Counted from the first letter of the stretch, positions 19,395 to 28,239 are shown. The stretch: 32,398 bases of DNA from Secundilactobacillus similis DSM 23365 = JCM 2765 (GCF_001311075.1 NZ_BBAD01000034.1:1-32398); one strand, 5' to 3'. Notes: generated by a model not told the origin, from the sequence alone. Made by a program: numbers and translations.

Positions 19395-19623
19395 ATTGCG
19401 CAATTCGGCACTATCGCAGAACATCTCAAAACGCGTTGAACGGTAATGTTATCTCGTCGAATCAGCATGAACGTGACGTCCATCTGATGAAGACCAGCGT
19501 CCCGTAATCGTTGATTCATTACGCTTAATGAACATTAATTACAATCCTTTCTGCAGTTGTCAAGTAATTGTCTAACGTTGCTATCACACAGTTTCGTCAG
19601 CTTCAGAATGTGACAGTCAGCGG

Positions 19624-19870
19624 TTCTGGTTGCCAACAGCGCACCATGTAGCGGGAGGCGGAGGCGCGCGGGGCTCAGCAGTGCCGGTATGACTTAAGCA
19701 GTCGTGCCCCGTGGGGTTCGGGGTGCGAGTGCTTTAGTCATACGCCAGTCCGGAGAGATCCGGCATGGGCGGTTTTTGCCCATTCCTAGCTCGTAGGCTG
19801 GCCACTGCGTTCCAGTCCCCGCATAGCGCCGGAGTCTCCCGCGGCATCTTCCCACTATATAAAACCAGAA
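19624..19870. other. Right branched fold of element D: stem enclosing three hairpins
   Basis: Enclosing stems from the outside in: TTCTGGTT (19624) with AACCAGAA (to 19870); GCGGGAG (19651-19657) with CTCCCGC (19836-19842); GGCGC with GCGCC (19826-19830); GCGGGG (19668-19673) with CCCCGC (19817-19822); GCAGTG (19678-19683) with CACTGC (19803-19808). Inside are three hairpins: GTATGACT with AGTCATAC (19687-19743); CCGGA-GAGA-TCCGG (19750-19763), a GNRA-type tetraloop; ATGGGC with GCCCAT (19765/19783). Confidence 0.8.
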
Positions 19871-19937
19871 TCACTGTACTTCACAAACTAAGAATGCTTA
19901 CGCTGGACACAAGCGTGAGTAAATTTTTAACTGGATG

Positions 19938-19966
19938 TTGACAATTCAAACCGCTACCCTTATAGT
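19938..19966 (+). promoter_or_regulatory. Promoter of the BceAB-like operon
   Basis: TTGACA (19938-19943), a 17-base spacer and TATAGT (19961-19966). It lies 25 bases past the right end of element D and about 50 bases before the first gene. Confidence 0.85.
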
Positions 19967-20001
19967 TAGTTACATAAGTAATTAACCAAGTGAGTAACTA
20001 A
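19966..20001. promoter_or_regulatory. Possible operator just downstream of the -10 box
   Basis: TTACATAAGTAA (19970-19981) is a perfect TTAC-N4-GTAA palindrome lying where the transcript starts, and TTAGTTAC (19966-19973) faces GTAACTAA (19994-20001). Their position suits repressor binding. Which protein binds is unknown; the GntR-family gene at 22648 is the nearest candidate. Confidence 0.45.
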
Positions 20002-20016
20002 ATGGAGGATACAATT

Positions 20017-20769
20017 ATGACGGCACCAATTGTTTCAGTTAAAGCGTTGCGTAAGACGTATGGTAAGCCTGGTGAGAAGCAGTATGAAGCGTTAAAGGGG
20101 ATTACCTTTGAAGTGGCCCCAGGTGAGTTTGTGGGGATCATGGGGGCTTCTGGTTCCGGGAAAACCACGTTACTTAACATCCTAGCAACGTTGGACCAAC
20201 CAACCAGTGGCGAAGTCTTGATCAACCAGCAAAACGTCGCTAACCTGAAGGGCAACCAAGTTGCTGATTTTCGGGCGCATCAAGTTGGCTTTATTTTCCA
20301 AGATTTTAACCTACTCGAGAATTTGACGAATGCCGAAAACATCGCGTTGCCGCTGTCATTACAAAACGTCAGCGCCAAGAAGATTAAGCCTAAGGTTGAC
20401 CAAGTTGCAAGTCAGTTATCGATTGAAGCGATTTTAGACAAATATCCAACGGAAATCTCCGGTGGACAAAAACAACGGGTTGCCGCTGCTCGGGCGTTGG
20501 TGTCAGAACCAGCAATTCTGTTCGGTGATGAACCAACCGGGGCTTTGGATTCTGGGAGTGCTCGGGACTTACTTGAGATGCTAACCGAAGTTAACCAAGA
20601 ACAGCACGTTCCCGTACTATTGGTGACCCACGATCCGTTCTCAGCCAGTTATTGCCAACGAATTTTGTTTATCAAAGACGGGCAAATTGGTCAAGAGCTG
20701 GTTCGCGGTGAGCAATCACGGCAAGCATTCTATCAATCAATCTTAGACACGTTAGGCACGTTCCAATAG
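20017..20769 (+). CDS. ABC transporter ATP-binding protein, BceA/MacB type
   Basis: ATPase partner of the FtsX-type permease that follows. It is 250 aa from the ATG at 20017, which has GGAGG eight bases ahead; an ATG at 20002 overlaps that site. Motifs: Walker A GASGSGKT (43-50), Q-loop FIFQDFNLL, signature ISGGQ (147-151), Walker B LFGDEPTGALD (about 168-178). The family exports or removes cell-wall-active peptides such as bacitracin, or signals their presence. The usual two-component system partner is not in this window. Confidence 0.92.
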   Translation: MTAPIVSVKALRKTYGKPGEKQYEALKGITFEVAPGEFVGIMGASGSGKTTLLNILATLDQPTSGEVLINQQNVANLKGNQVADFRAHQVGFIFQDFNLLENLTNAENIALPLSLQNVSAKKIKPKVDQVASQLSIEAILDKYPTEISGGQKQRVAAARALVSEPAILFGDEPTGALDSGSARDLLEMLTEVNQEQHVPVLLVTHDPFSASYCQRILFIKDGQIGQELVRGEQSRQAFYQSILDTLGTFQ

Positions 20770-20780
20770 GAGGGATCATT

Positions 20781-22598
20781 TTGCTGAACAAATTAGCATT
20801 TACCGGGATCAAGAGCCGGTTAAAAGATTACGTGGTCCTCTTCTTTGGATTAGTGATCTCGAGTGCGATTTTTTACATGTTTGAAGCATTAGCCACGAAT
20901 CAGAGTTTTTTGAAGGCCAATGCGCAGGTGACCGGGGCCCAATTTATTTTCCAATTTGGGGCCGTGTTGCTGACGATTATTACGTTAGTGTATATTTTCT
21001 ACGCCAACTCGTTTTTAATGAGTATGCGGCGGCATGACTATGGGTTGTTCATGATGCTGGGCGCTAAACAGTCGAAAATCGGTCAATTGATTTTAGTTGA
21101 AACGATGGTGATCGGGACGATTGCCAGCGTGATCGGTGCGATTGTGGGTTGTGCGCTGACCGGGGTCTTAGGGCCATTTTTGATGACTAAGTTATTGCAG
21201 ACCCAGTTGCAGCATTTTGCGGCCTTTTACATGCCAGCATTTGTAACGACCATTGTGCTGTACGTCGTGTTGTTCTTCATTGCCGGAATCATCAACCGAA
21301 TCTCGTTAACGAAGACGCCGGTGCTGTCACTGTTACACGGCGATAGTCAACCAAACCGACCAAAGTTAAAACCCGTCAGCCAGTTACTTCAAGTGATCGT
21401 TGGTTTAGGGTTGTTGGCAGTTGGTTACTACGCGATGAGCCATCTGAGAACGCTACAGTTATTAGCAATTCCGTTAGCGTTAGTGACCATCGTGTTAGGG
21501 ACGTACTTCCTTTTCAACGCGATTTTCGTTTGGTTAGTGGTGTTATTGAAGCGGACTTCTTGGGCAACCAAGGGGCTGGGGAACTTTACGCTGGCCCAAT
21601 TGAGTTTCCGGATTCGCAATTACACGAAGATTCTATCAATTGTTTCGATCCTGTTTGCGTTGGCGTTAGGTGCCATTACAGTGGGGATCGGGATGAACCG
21701 GCAAGTGTACATGATGGCTAATGCCAACTCAGCTTACACGGCGGCGTTCGTTGATCCGAGTGTCAAGACACAACAATCAATTGATCAATTGAATTTGAAA
21801 ACGAAGGCTAAATACGATCAAAAAGAAACCAAAACGACGGTTTACTACGATGCTGAACAGTTAAAACAAACGCCAATTCAAACGAACAAGGGCTTAAATG
21901 ATATTGGTGGTGCCTCAGATAATCGACAGGCACTGAAAACACCTAAGTTCAGCGGAATTGCGGTTACTGACTTGCAACGAGATCCAAGTCCACTGAACAT
22001 GCTTCAATCAGGGACCCAACGGCAAAAAATCGCCAAGGTCGTCTCAGCGGCCAAGTTTAAGCAAATCGCTGGCGTAAACCACCAATTAACGGTGTTCCGA
22101 GTGAAGGACCTAAAGACCAGCCAACCAGCCCTTAAGAAATTGGTCGCTAATGCGGGGATCAAGTCCGTAATGGACCTTCCCGGAAGTTACAGCACGTTAG
22201 TTATGGGTATCACTTTCTTCGGCGGTTTTGAATTTATGGGCTTCTTCCTCGGCATTGCCTTTCTCGCAATGTTAGCCAGTTGCTTAATGTTCAAGATTTT
22301 AAGTGGGGCAGCGAGTGATCAAATTCGTTACCAGATGCTCAATAAGATTGGGACGCGGCAATCCGTTTTACGGCGGTCGATTGTCAAGGAAATCTTCGTT
22401 CTGTTCATTTTGCCAGCCATCGTTGGGGTCGTTCATGTGTTATTTGGCCTGCAGATGTTCAAACTATTAATGGTCGATCCGTACGATCAGCTCTGGTTAC
22501 CATTTACAATCTTCGGTCTGTTGTATATGATTTACTATGTAATTACCGTTTTACTGTACGAGCATATTGTGTTACCAAAGGTTAAAATCGACCGTTAA
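20781..22598 (+). CDS. FtsX-domain ABC permease, BceB type
   Basis: A 605-aa membrane protein. It has an N-terminal group of transmembrane helices with FtsX similarity, an extracellular domain of about 160 residues (about 310-470, from YMMANANSAYTA to MDLPGSYST), and a C-terminal FtsX-like helix group. The large external domain placed between the last and earlier helices is the mark of BceB-type transporters that bind lipid-II-linked peptide complexes. Start is TTG 20781 after AGGAGGGATC. It pairs with the ATPase 11 bases upstream. Substrate unknown. Confidence 0.9.
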   Translation: MLNKLAFTGIKSRLKDYVVLFFGLVISSAIFYMFEALATNQSFLKANAQVTGAQFIFQFGAVLLTIITLVYIFYANSFLMSMRRHDYGLFMMLGAKQSKIGQLILVETMVIGTIASVIGAIVGCALTGVLGPFLMTKLLQTQLQHFAAFYMPAFVTTIVLYVVLFFIAGIINRISLTKTPVLSLLHGDSQPNRPKLKPVSQLLQVIVGLGLLAVGYYAMSHLRTLQLLAIPLALVTIVLGTYFLFNAIFVWLVVLLKRTSWATKGLGNFTLAQLSFRIRNYTKILSIVSILFALALGAITVGIGMNRQVYMMANANSAYTAAFVDPSVKTQQSIDQLNLKTKAKYDQKETKTTVYYDAEQLKQTPIQTNKGLNDIGGASDNRQALKTPKFSGIAVTDLQRDPSPLNMLQSGTQRQKIAKVVSAAKFKQIAGVNHQLTVFRVKDLKTSQPALKKLVANAGIKSVMDLPGSYSTLVMGITFFGGFEFMGFFLGIAFLAMLASCLMFKILSGAASDQIRYQMLNKIGTRQSVLRRSIVKEIFVLFILPAIVGVVHVLFGLQMFKLLMVDPYDQLWLPFTIFGLLYMIYYVITVLLYEHIVLPKVKIDR

Positions 22599-22647
22599 CG
22601 CTAACTGACAGTAAAACCGGGTAAAGTGAGAGATCGGGTGGTGCAAA

Positions 22648-23019
22648 ATGCAGTTTAATTTTGATAGTACTGAACCGTTGTATCTCCAGGTTGCTGAACA
22701 GATCGAAGAAGCCATTTTCTTACAGAGCTTTCAAGAGGGTGAACAGGTACCATCTACAACGGAAATTTCCAAACAGTTCCACATTAATCCGGCCACGGTG
22801 CTGAAAGGCATGAATATTTTGGTGACGGCGGGATTTTTAGAAAAAAAGCGTGGGCTCGGGATGTTTGTGACGAGCGGCGCGCCTGAAAAGATTCGTGAGA
22901 AACGCCAGACGGAATTTTATCACGATTACGTCGTTAATTTAGTGAACGAAGCCAAGAAACTGACGCTAACCGAGACAGCGATTATCGACATGGTGAAGAG
23001 GGGGTTTAGTCAATCGTGA
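22648..23019 (+). CDS. GntR-family transcriptional regulator, YtrA type
   Basis: A 123-aa repressor with an N-terminal winged helix-turn-helix (about residues 10-75; PLYLQVAEQIEEAI, VPSTTEISKQFHINPATVLKGMNIL) and only a short C-terminal helix, the layout of the YtrA subfamily. These proteins usually repress the ABC transporter operon they head. Here the ATPase gene starts inside its stop codon (GTGA overlap), so the three genes form a unit. A weak GGGTGGTG is the only ribosome site. It starts 50 bases after the permease gene without a clear promoter, so it may also be transcribed from 19938. Confidence 0.9.
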   Translation: MQFNFDSTEPLYLQVAEQIEEAIFLQSFQEGEQVPSTTEISKQFHINPATVLKGMNILVTAGFLEKKRGLGMFVTSGAPEKIREKRQTEFYHDYVVNLVNEAKKLTLTETAIIDMVKRGFSQS

Positions 23020-23885
23020 AACCAATTGAGATTCAACAGTTAAAGAAACGGTTTGGTCAAAAATCGGTTTTAGATGGGATCAACCTGACCTTAAAGCCGG
23101 AAACGATTTACGCGCTACTGGGTCGTAACGGCGCCGGTAAGAGTACGCTGTTTAACATTATTGCGAACCGGATCCCTCAAACGGCGGGGACGGTGACGAT
23201 TGAGGGCCAGCCAATCAGTAATAATGATCAGGTGTTGAACCGGTTGTACCTGATGAGTGAAGTCAACCTTTATCCACCACGGATGCGGGTTGATGAAGTG
23301 TTTAAGACGACCGCGGCGTTGTATCAAGGCTTCGATTTTGACTTTGCTGACCGGATGGTGAATGAATTTGGATTGAACACTAAAACCCGGTTTAATAAGT
23401 TGTCAACGGGTTACCGGTCAATTTTGAAGTTGATCGTTGCACTGGCTGTTGATGTTGACTACGTGTTTTTAGATGAACCGACTTTGGGGTTAGATGCCAA
23501 CCATCGGGAGCTGTTCTATAGTCTCTTAATGGAGACCTATGCGGAGCGGCCCCGGACGTTTGTGATTTCAACACATTTGATTGAAGAAATCGCCAACTTG
23601 GTGGAGCAGGTGCTGGTGCTAGAGAACGGTCAGCTGACGGTGAACGATACGGCTGAACATCTTAGTCAATTAGGTCTTGCTGTGACGGGACCGGTTGCTG
23701 ATGTGCAGACGTACACGGCGGGCCTAAACGTGATTGGTCACGAAGCGCTGGGCAAATTGCGAGTTGATTACATCTATGGTGAGCTTAATGAGCAACGTGA
23801 GATTCCAGACACGGTTTCGATCAGTCACCTTGACCTGCAAAAACTCTTCATCTATTTAACTAGTCAGGAGGTCGTTAACCAGTGA
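23016..23885 (+). CDS. ABC transporter ATP-binding protein of the GntR-linked operon
   Basis: A 289-aa ATPase. Walker A is GRNGAGKST (36-44) and Walker B VFLDEPTLGLD (about 150-160). The signature loop reads LSTGYRS (129-135) in place of LSGGQ, a form also seen in other YtrB-like ATPases. The GTG start overlaps the regulator stop by four bases, and its own stop overlaps the next gene the same way. Probably works with the permease as a drug, peptide or envelope-stress exporter; the substrate is unknown. Confidence 0.9.
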   Translation: MKPIEIQQLKKRFGQKSVLDGINLTLKPETIYALLGRNGAGKSTLFNIIANRIPQTAGTVTIEGQPISNNDQVLNRLYLMSEVNLYPPRMRVDEVFKTTAALYQGFDFDFADRMVNEFGLNTKTRFNKLSTGYRSILKLIVALAVDVDYVFLDEPTLGLDANHRELFYSLLMETYAERPRTFVISTHLIEEIANLVEQVLVLENGQLTVNDTAEHLSQLGLAVTGPVADVQTYTAGLNVIGHEALGKLRVDYIYGELNEQREIPDTVSISHLDLQKLFIYLTSQEVVNQ

Positions 23886-24660
23886 GAGGAAAGGTTGCGT
23901 TTACGTACCAGTTAAAAAACTACTTTAAGCAGTTGGGGTGGACCTATCTCTGGGCGTTTTGCCTGATAGCGGTACTTCCGTTTGTGTTATCCGTCCTGTT
24001 AGGACAAGCCCACGTTTATTCGTTCACCGATTACCTCCCATCTGAGTTAACGTCAATGGTCTTAGGGTTGTTTGTGTTCGTGTCGGGTGCGATTACCTAC
24101 GATGGCTTTAAGCTGTTTATTCAAAACGGGATTGGTCGGCGGACGTATTTTAAAACCAAGGTTGCCGCTTTGGGCGTGATTATTTTGGCGGGAGAAGCCA
24201 TTAACTTGATTTATGGGGCCGTGTTTCAGGCGTGGTTGACGCCAAACGGACCTTACTTGATGGGATTTTCGAGTCTGTATGGTCACTACTTTGGAAATTC
24301 GGTTGCGGATATTTTATCGGTCTTGCTGATTACGTTACTTTTCATTGCGTGTGTCGCGGTAACGGGTATGGTGATCGGTGGCGTTTTAGGGCAGTTTAGC
24401 GGCGTGGTCAAATTATTATGATCGTTGCCGTGCCAATTTTGATGATTATTTTGCTCTTTGTGTTGGTGTTGTTGAATCAGCAAAGTAGCCTTAAACTCAC
24501 ATGGTTGGGGAACCTGCTATTATTAATGGTTGGTGCGCAACCAGACTTAAAGCTAGGTCACATGATTGCGTATGCGCCGATGATTTCGGGGAGTATCTAT
24601 ACGATCGTCATGTTAGCCATCGCGTATCGGTTAACGCTTCGGCTTCGAATCCCGCGGTAA
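23882..24660 (+). CDS. ABC transporter permease of the GntR-linked operon, reading frame broken once
   Basis: Membrane partner of the preceding ATPase, with about six hydrophobic segments. The frame runs from GTG 23882 to a TGA at 24419-24421 and continues in another frame from 24418 (GVVKLL then MIVAVPILMIILL). Adding one A in AAATTATTATGATC restores a single 259-aa protein whose fifth and sixth helices are in the second part. Two overlapping genes with an ATGA junction are an alternative, but the short second piece (80 aa, two helices) and the similar breaks in four other genes favour a lost base. No family name beyond ABC-2-like permease is justified. Confidence 0.8.
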
Positions 24661-24672
24661 TTTAAAATCGAG

Positions 24673-24715
24673 AAGGGTCTCTTGGTGTCGGTCGGTTGGC
24701 ATTAAGGGGCCTTTT
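24673..24715 (+). terminator. Probable terminator of the GntR-ABC operon
   Basis: AAGGGTCTCTT (24673-24683) can pair over 11 positions with AAGGGGCCTTT (24704-24714) using three G-T pairs, followed by a short T run. It starts 12 bases after the permease stop. Confidence 0.55.
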
Positions 24716-24787
24716 GAACTTTAAAGGTTAAAATGGCGTGAGGTAACGGTGAGTTCGGTCATACCGCTTCTCTCACCGGTCTAATCA

Positions 24788-24796
24788 TGCTAGAAT
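24788..24796 (+). promoter_or_regulatory. Extended -10 promoter of the DUF2785 gene
   Basis: TGCTAGAAT is a TGn plus TAGAAT element, 35 bases before the GTG start. No good -35 box is visible. Confidence 0.5.
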
Positions 24797-24830
24797 AAGA
24801 CTAATAGTTTGGGAAACGGAGCGAATTTGA

Positions 24831-25811
24831 GTGAATGTAGATAATCAAATCGATGAATTAAGAGCGCAGTTAGTCACGCTACGAGAAGAAGTGAACGCTG
24901 GCAAACGGTACCAGTCGTTAGGGCAACGCTTTGAGCAGTTGTTGGATTCAGTACCGACTGAACCTGCCACGGCGGTCAACTTACCGGATGACGATGATGG
25001 TATTCGAGCACTGCTGTTACAGCTAAACGGGCAGATTCAAGATGAAACGTTGCAAAACGTTCAGGATGCTGACGTCATGAAGCTGGTGCAACACATTGGC
25101 TCAACTGATGCCCGGATTCGGGATAAAGGGGTGTACTTTCTCTTTAACGACCTGATTCAGCAGCGATTACTGTCTAATTCGCAGATGTTGGTGCTGGTAC
25201 GCTACTTATTGGGTGATACGGTCCTCTTTGCGCACATTTTAGAACCTGAAAATGACGCCGTTTACCGTCGATCATTTGCGGTGCTCCTCTTATCGGTGTT
25301 GCTTTACGCCGACCGGGCTGGGTATCACTTCTTGACGGATGAGTTGGTCAACCAGGTTGTGGATCAATTAGCACTGTACATCCTCTTAGAAACGGATACC
25401 CGCGGCTTTATTGGTCAAAACGGTTGGGCACACACCTATACGCACATCGGCAATTTGCTAGACGAGTTATCTGAACGTGACCGCTTAACGCGAGCGGACA
25501 AGCTCTTTTTAATGGCTTTGTTGATCGAACGCTATAAGAAACTGAATGGCGCACTGATTTTTGGCGAACCACAGCGGCTGGCTGGGTACCTTGCTCGAAT
25601 CACAAACAAAAATCAACTCTACGCTGACTACTTATTAACTCAGTTGAAACGGTGGCGGCAACAGCTCGTCGTGATTCAATCGGAAGAGAGTCAGTCTGGC
25701 TGGAACCGCATCTATAATCGGGGACGGTTGATTGAAGCGATGATCATCCGGCACGATTTTAACCGAAAAATCATGCAGTATTTAACGTCCGTAATTGACT
25801 TTTTAGCGTAA
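24831..25811 (+). CDS. DUF2785-like protein
   Basis: A 326-aa soluble, mostly helical protein of unknown function. The first 45 residues form a likely coiled coil (NQIDELRAQLVTLREEVNAGK). From about residue 90 it resembles DUF2785 proteins: IRDKGVYFLFNDLI, then DTRGFIGQNGWAHTYTHIGNLLDEL. The repeated helix pairs suggest a HEAT-like fold. Start is GTG 24831; a GGAG-like GGAGCG lies 8-13 bases ahead. No enzyme motifs are visible. The family name is recalled from its RGF..GWAH pattern and was not checked. Confidence 0.75.
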   Translation: MNVDNQIDELRAQLVTLREEVNAGKRYQSLGQRFEQLLDSVPTEPATAVNLPDDDDGIRALLLQLNGQIQDETLQNVQDADVMKLVQHIGSTDARIRDKGVYFLFNDLIQQRLLSNSQMLVLVRYLLGDTVLFAHILEPENDAVYRRSFAVLLLSVLLYADRAGYHFLTDELVNQVVDQLALYILLETDTRGFIGQNGWAHTYTHIGNLLDELSERDRLTRADKLFLMALLIERYKKLNGALIFGEPQRLAGYLARITNKNQLYADYLLTQLKRWRQQLVVIQSEESQSGWNRIYNRGRLIEAMIIRHDFNRKIMQYLTSVIDFLA

Positions 25812-25886
25812 TGATAAGGGATGGGTGACCGGAATGGTGACTCGTCTTTTTATCATTTTGGCGACTTGATCTGACACTGAAAGGCA

Positions 25887-27557
25887 ATGTTCGTGATGAG
25901 CGAGGGGAAGATGAGGCAAATTAATTATTATCGACGATTATTCCAGACAAGTTATCAATTATTAAAAATTAGAGCCGTCAACTTAGGCTGGCTCGTCCTA
26001 TTAGCGGTATTGGTGTCACTACAAACGATGATGCTCAACAGCGGTTTGGCTGGTGTAAAATTGGTTTTAGCTGGGCTGTTTTTGATTGGGTTACCGTTTG
26101 AATTAACGTTGGTGTTAACCGCATTATCTGTGGACCAAGCGACGTTAAATCAAACTGATTTATTAATTTTAAATGCTTGGCAACGATTTAAGCGGCTTTG
26201 GCCGATGTTATTTGGGATGGAATTTCTTTTGATCCTCGTTTGGTTACCTTTTGGGGCTGCTGGGTTTTCAGCTACGATTCTTAACCTTTTCACGCTGCCG
26301 ACTAGTCTGGTTGATTTCATTGTGTTGCAACGTCGAATCGTTGCGGTTGGCTTGATCATTGTCTATATTGGCATTGTTATTGGCTTTATGGCGGTCTTGC
26401 GCCAACTTGTGCGTCATTTTTGCACTGTCTCAACCGTTAAGTGGTGGCAGTTACTGGGACGTTTTTGGCGACCATTTTTAAGCTTGTGGCTGCCATTGGT
26501 GATTATTGATCGGTTAGTTGTGTGGGGGTATCGGGCAATTGCACTTTCACTGTCGCACACCGTTAATCACGTGGTGGGGTTAATTTTGATGATTATCCTT
26601 GTGGCATTATCGCTTGTCATTTTGAGCGGCCTTTTGTTTGCCTTGGTGTGGGAGGCGCTTGACCAGCCTGCATTTTTACCGCATTTTGACGATAGCGATG
26701 ACGCGTTGCATACGATGGCGTGGTTTCCAACTGGGTTAGTGGTGTTGCTGATCGCAATGTTTAGCTTTCAGGCCTTTAACGTTGGGGGCGTTGCAGCGCC
26801 AGCGGTTACGGTTGCTCATCGCGGTGTGGTTGGTCATAACGGTGTGCCAAATTCGATTGCGGCACTTCAACAAACGGTTAAGCATCATCCCAATTTCGTT
26901 GAGATCGATGTTCAAGAAACTGCGGATGGCCAGTTTGTTGTGAGCCACGATCAACGCATTAAGCCTAAACAGGCCGCTGGGTCGCGTAGCATCCAAAAGT
27001 TGACCTATTCCCACCTTGCGAAGGAAAACGTCGTGGTGAATGGTAAATCGGCTAAATTAGCAACGCTGGCAACCTATTTGAAGGCGGCTAAGGCAGCACA
27101 ACAGCGAGTGATGGTGGAAATTAAAGTCACGCCACAAGATTCTAACGATATGGTACGGCGGTTTGTTTCTCAGTATGGGAACCGGTTAACTGCGCAACAT
27201 GCGCTGATCCATACGATGAGTTATCAGACAGTTTTGGCGTTGAAGCAACAAAATACCAATTTAATTGTCGGCTATATTTTACCGATCAATCTCTTTTCGA
27301 TTCATAACTTACCCGCTGATTTTTACTCACTGCAGGTGATTGGGTTAAATCAAGCGATGGTGAAACAGGCGCATTCAATTGGGGCACCGGTATTCACGTG
27401 GACGCCGGACAAGGTTCACGAGATGCAGATGATGCGGGTGTTGGGAACGGATGGCCAAATTACGAACCGGGTCGATCGACTACAGCAAGTTAATCGCCAG
27501 TCAATTGACCGGTATAGTTGGGCAATTTTACAAAATGCTTTGAATCAGTTGATCTAG
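25887..27557 (+). CDS. Membrane-anchored glycerophosphodiester phosphodiesterase
   Basis: Hydrolyses glycerophosphodiesters to glycerol-3-phosphate and an alcohol; in Gram-positives it may trim lipoteichoic acid or phospholipid head groups outside the cell. The 556-aa protein has an N-terminal membrane domain with about eight helices (residues 30-300, the GPDPase membrane family) and a C-terminal GDPD TIM barrel starting at TVAHRGVVGHNG. Catalytic and metal residues visible are H311 and R312, E339 and D341 (VEIDVQE), and H354 (VVSHD). Starts at 25887, 25896 and 25911 are all possible; the last has GAGGGG close ahead. Confidence 0.92.
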   Translation: MFVMSEGKMRQINYYRRLFQTSYQLLKIRAVNLGWLVLLAVLVSLQTMMLNSGLAGVKLVLAGLFLIGLPFELTLVLTALSVDQATLNQTDLLILNAWQRFKRLWPMLFGMEFLLILVWLPFGAAGFSATILNLFTLPTSLVDFIVLQRRIVAVGLIIVYIGIVIGFMAVLRQLVRHFCTVSTVKWWQLLGRFWRPFLSLWLPLVIIDRLVVWGYRAIALSLSHTVNHVVGLILMIILVALSLVILSGLLFALVWEALDQPAFLPHFDDSDDALHTMAWFPTGLVVLLIAMFSFQAFNVGGVAAPAVTVAHRGVVGHNGVPNSIAALQQTVKHHPNFVEIDVQETADGQFVVSHDQRIKPKQAAGSRSIQKLTYSHLAKENVVVNGKSAKLATLATYLKAAKAAQQRVMVEIKVTPQDSNDMVRRFVSQYGNRLTAQHALIHTMSYQTVLALKQQNTNLIVGYILPINLFSIHNLPADFYSLQVIGLNQAMVKQAHSIGAPVFTWTPDKVHEMQMMRVLGTDGQITNRVDRLQQVNRQSIDRYSWAILQNALNQLI

Positions 27558-27594
27558 CGATGTCGTAGGTAACCCTACGAAGGAGTTGATCAAT

Positions 27595-28191
27595 ATGAGT
27601 CATCGATGTCAGTGGGCTGAAAAGAGTCCACAGTTATTGAGATATCACGATTTAGAGTGGGGCGTGCCGGTACGAGATGAACGGCAGTTATTCGAAAACT
27701 TAGCACTGGAAGTCTTTCAGGCTGGATTGAACTGGCAGGTTATCTTGCGTTATCGACCAGCACTTAAAGCTGCGTTCGCTCAATTTGATGCTGAACGAAT
27801 CGCCCACTTTACGGTGCCGCAAATTAAAGCTCTTTATACCGATCCGACGATTATTCGAAATCGGGCTAAGATTGATGCGGTGATTGAAAACGCTCGGGTG
27901 CTAACCGGCTTACATGATTTAGGGTGGCAGTTAAGCGAAACATTGTGGCAGCAGGTTAATCAAACCCCGTTAGATCATCAATTGCGTGAGGGTGACGTGC
28001 TCCAGCCGGGGTGGTTTGTGGCTGATTTGGTCCAGACGCTCAAACAACTGGGTTTTAAACGAATCGGACCGAAGACCTGCTATGCGTTATTGCAGGCTTC
28101 TGGGATGGTGAACGATCATTTGCAGTCCTGTTTTCGGCATGATGAAGTTGCTGGTGTTCGGCCGGATACTGGGTTTGAAGTAGTACCATAA
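27595..28191 (+). CDS. tag: DNA-3-methyladenine glycosylase I
   Basis: Base-excision repair enzyme that removes 3-methyladenine from alkylated DNA. It is 198 aa from ATG 27595, which has GAAGGAG nine bases ahead; a TTG at 27586 lies in the ribosome site. The zinc ligands expected for Tag can be seen: C5 (SHRCQWAEKS), H18 (RYHDLEWG), and a histidine and cysteine near the end (DHLQSCFRH). The pocket segment FQAGLNWQVIL and GPKTCYALLQASGMVNDH are also typical. A small TCGTAGG/CCTACGA hairpin (27563-27580) lies just before the ribosome site. Confidence 0.95.
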   Translation: MSHRCQWAEKSPQLLRYHDLEWGVPVRDERQLFENLALEVFQAGLNWQVILRYRPALKAAFAQFDAERIAHFTVPQIKALYTDPTIIRNRAKIDAVIENARVLTGLHDLGWQLSETLWQQVNQTPLDHQLREGDVLQPGWFVADLVQTLKQLGFKRIGPKTCYALLQASGMVNDHLQSCFRHDEVAGVRPDTGFEVVP

Positions 28192-28204
28192 TTGGATATT
28201 GTTG

Positions 28205-28239
28205 AGCAGCTTGCAGCATGTGTTGTGGGCTGCTTTTTT
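28205..28239 (+). terminator. Terminator of tag
   Basis: AGCAGCTTGCA (28205-28215) pairs with TGTGGGCTGCT (28224-28234) over 11 positions including three G-T pairs, then six T. Confidence 0.85.

Larger units (their letters stand above)
19138..19913. repeat. 776-bp intergenic element D with terminal inverted repeats
   Basis: The ends match the 320-bp repeat family (TTTGTGTCCAGCGTAAG on the left, CTTACGCTGGACACAAG on the right), but the terminal inverted repeat is longer: on each side the motif continues with GCATTCTT and then TAGTTTGTGAAGT, about 35 bp with a short insertion on the left. The interior shows two regions of dense nested inverted repeats (listed separately) joined by a stretch (about 19395-19620) with little structure. 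I see no gene: no frame has a ribosome site or family resemblance. It fills the whole gap between metQ and the BceAB-like operon. Confidence 0.85.

Noticed and set aside
19138-19913. Element D as a group II intron, tRNA gene or CRISPR
   Set aside because: There is no reverse transcriptase, no domain V-like GNRA/AGC hairpin at the 3' end, no tRNA anticodon or T-loop consensus, and no direct-repeat array.
23882-24660. Two separate small permease genes joined by an ATGA overlap
   Set aside because: Possible, but the second piece is only 80 aa, one added base gives a normal-size permease, and four other genes nearby show the same one-base breaks.
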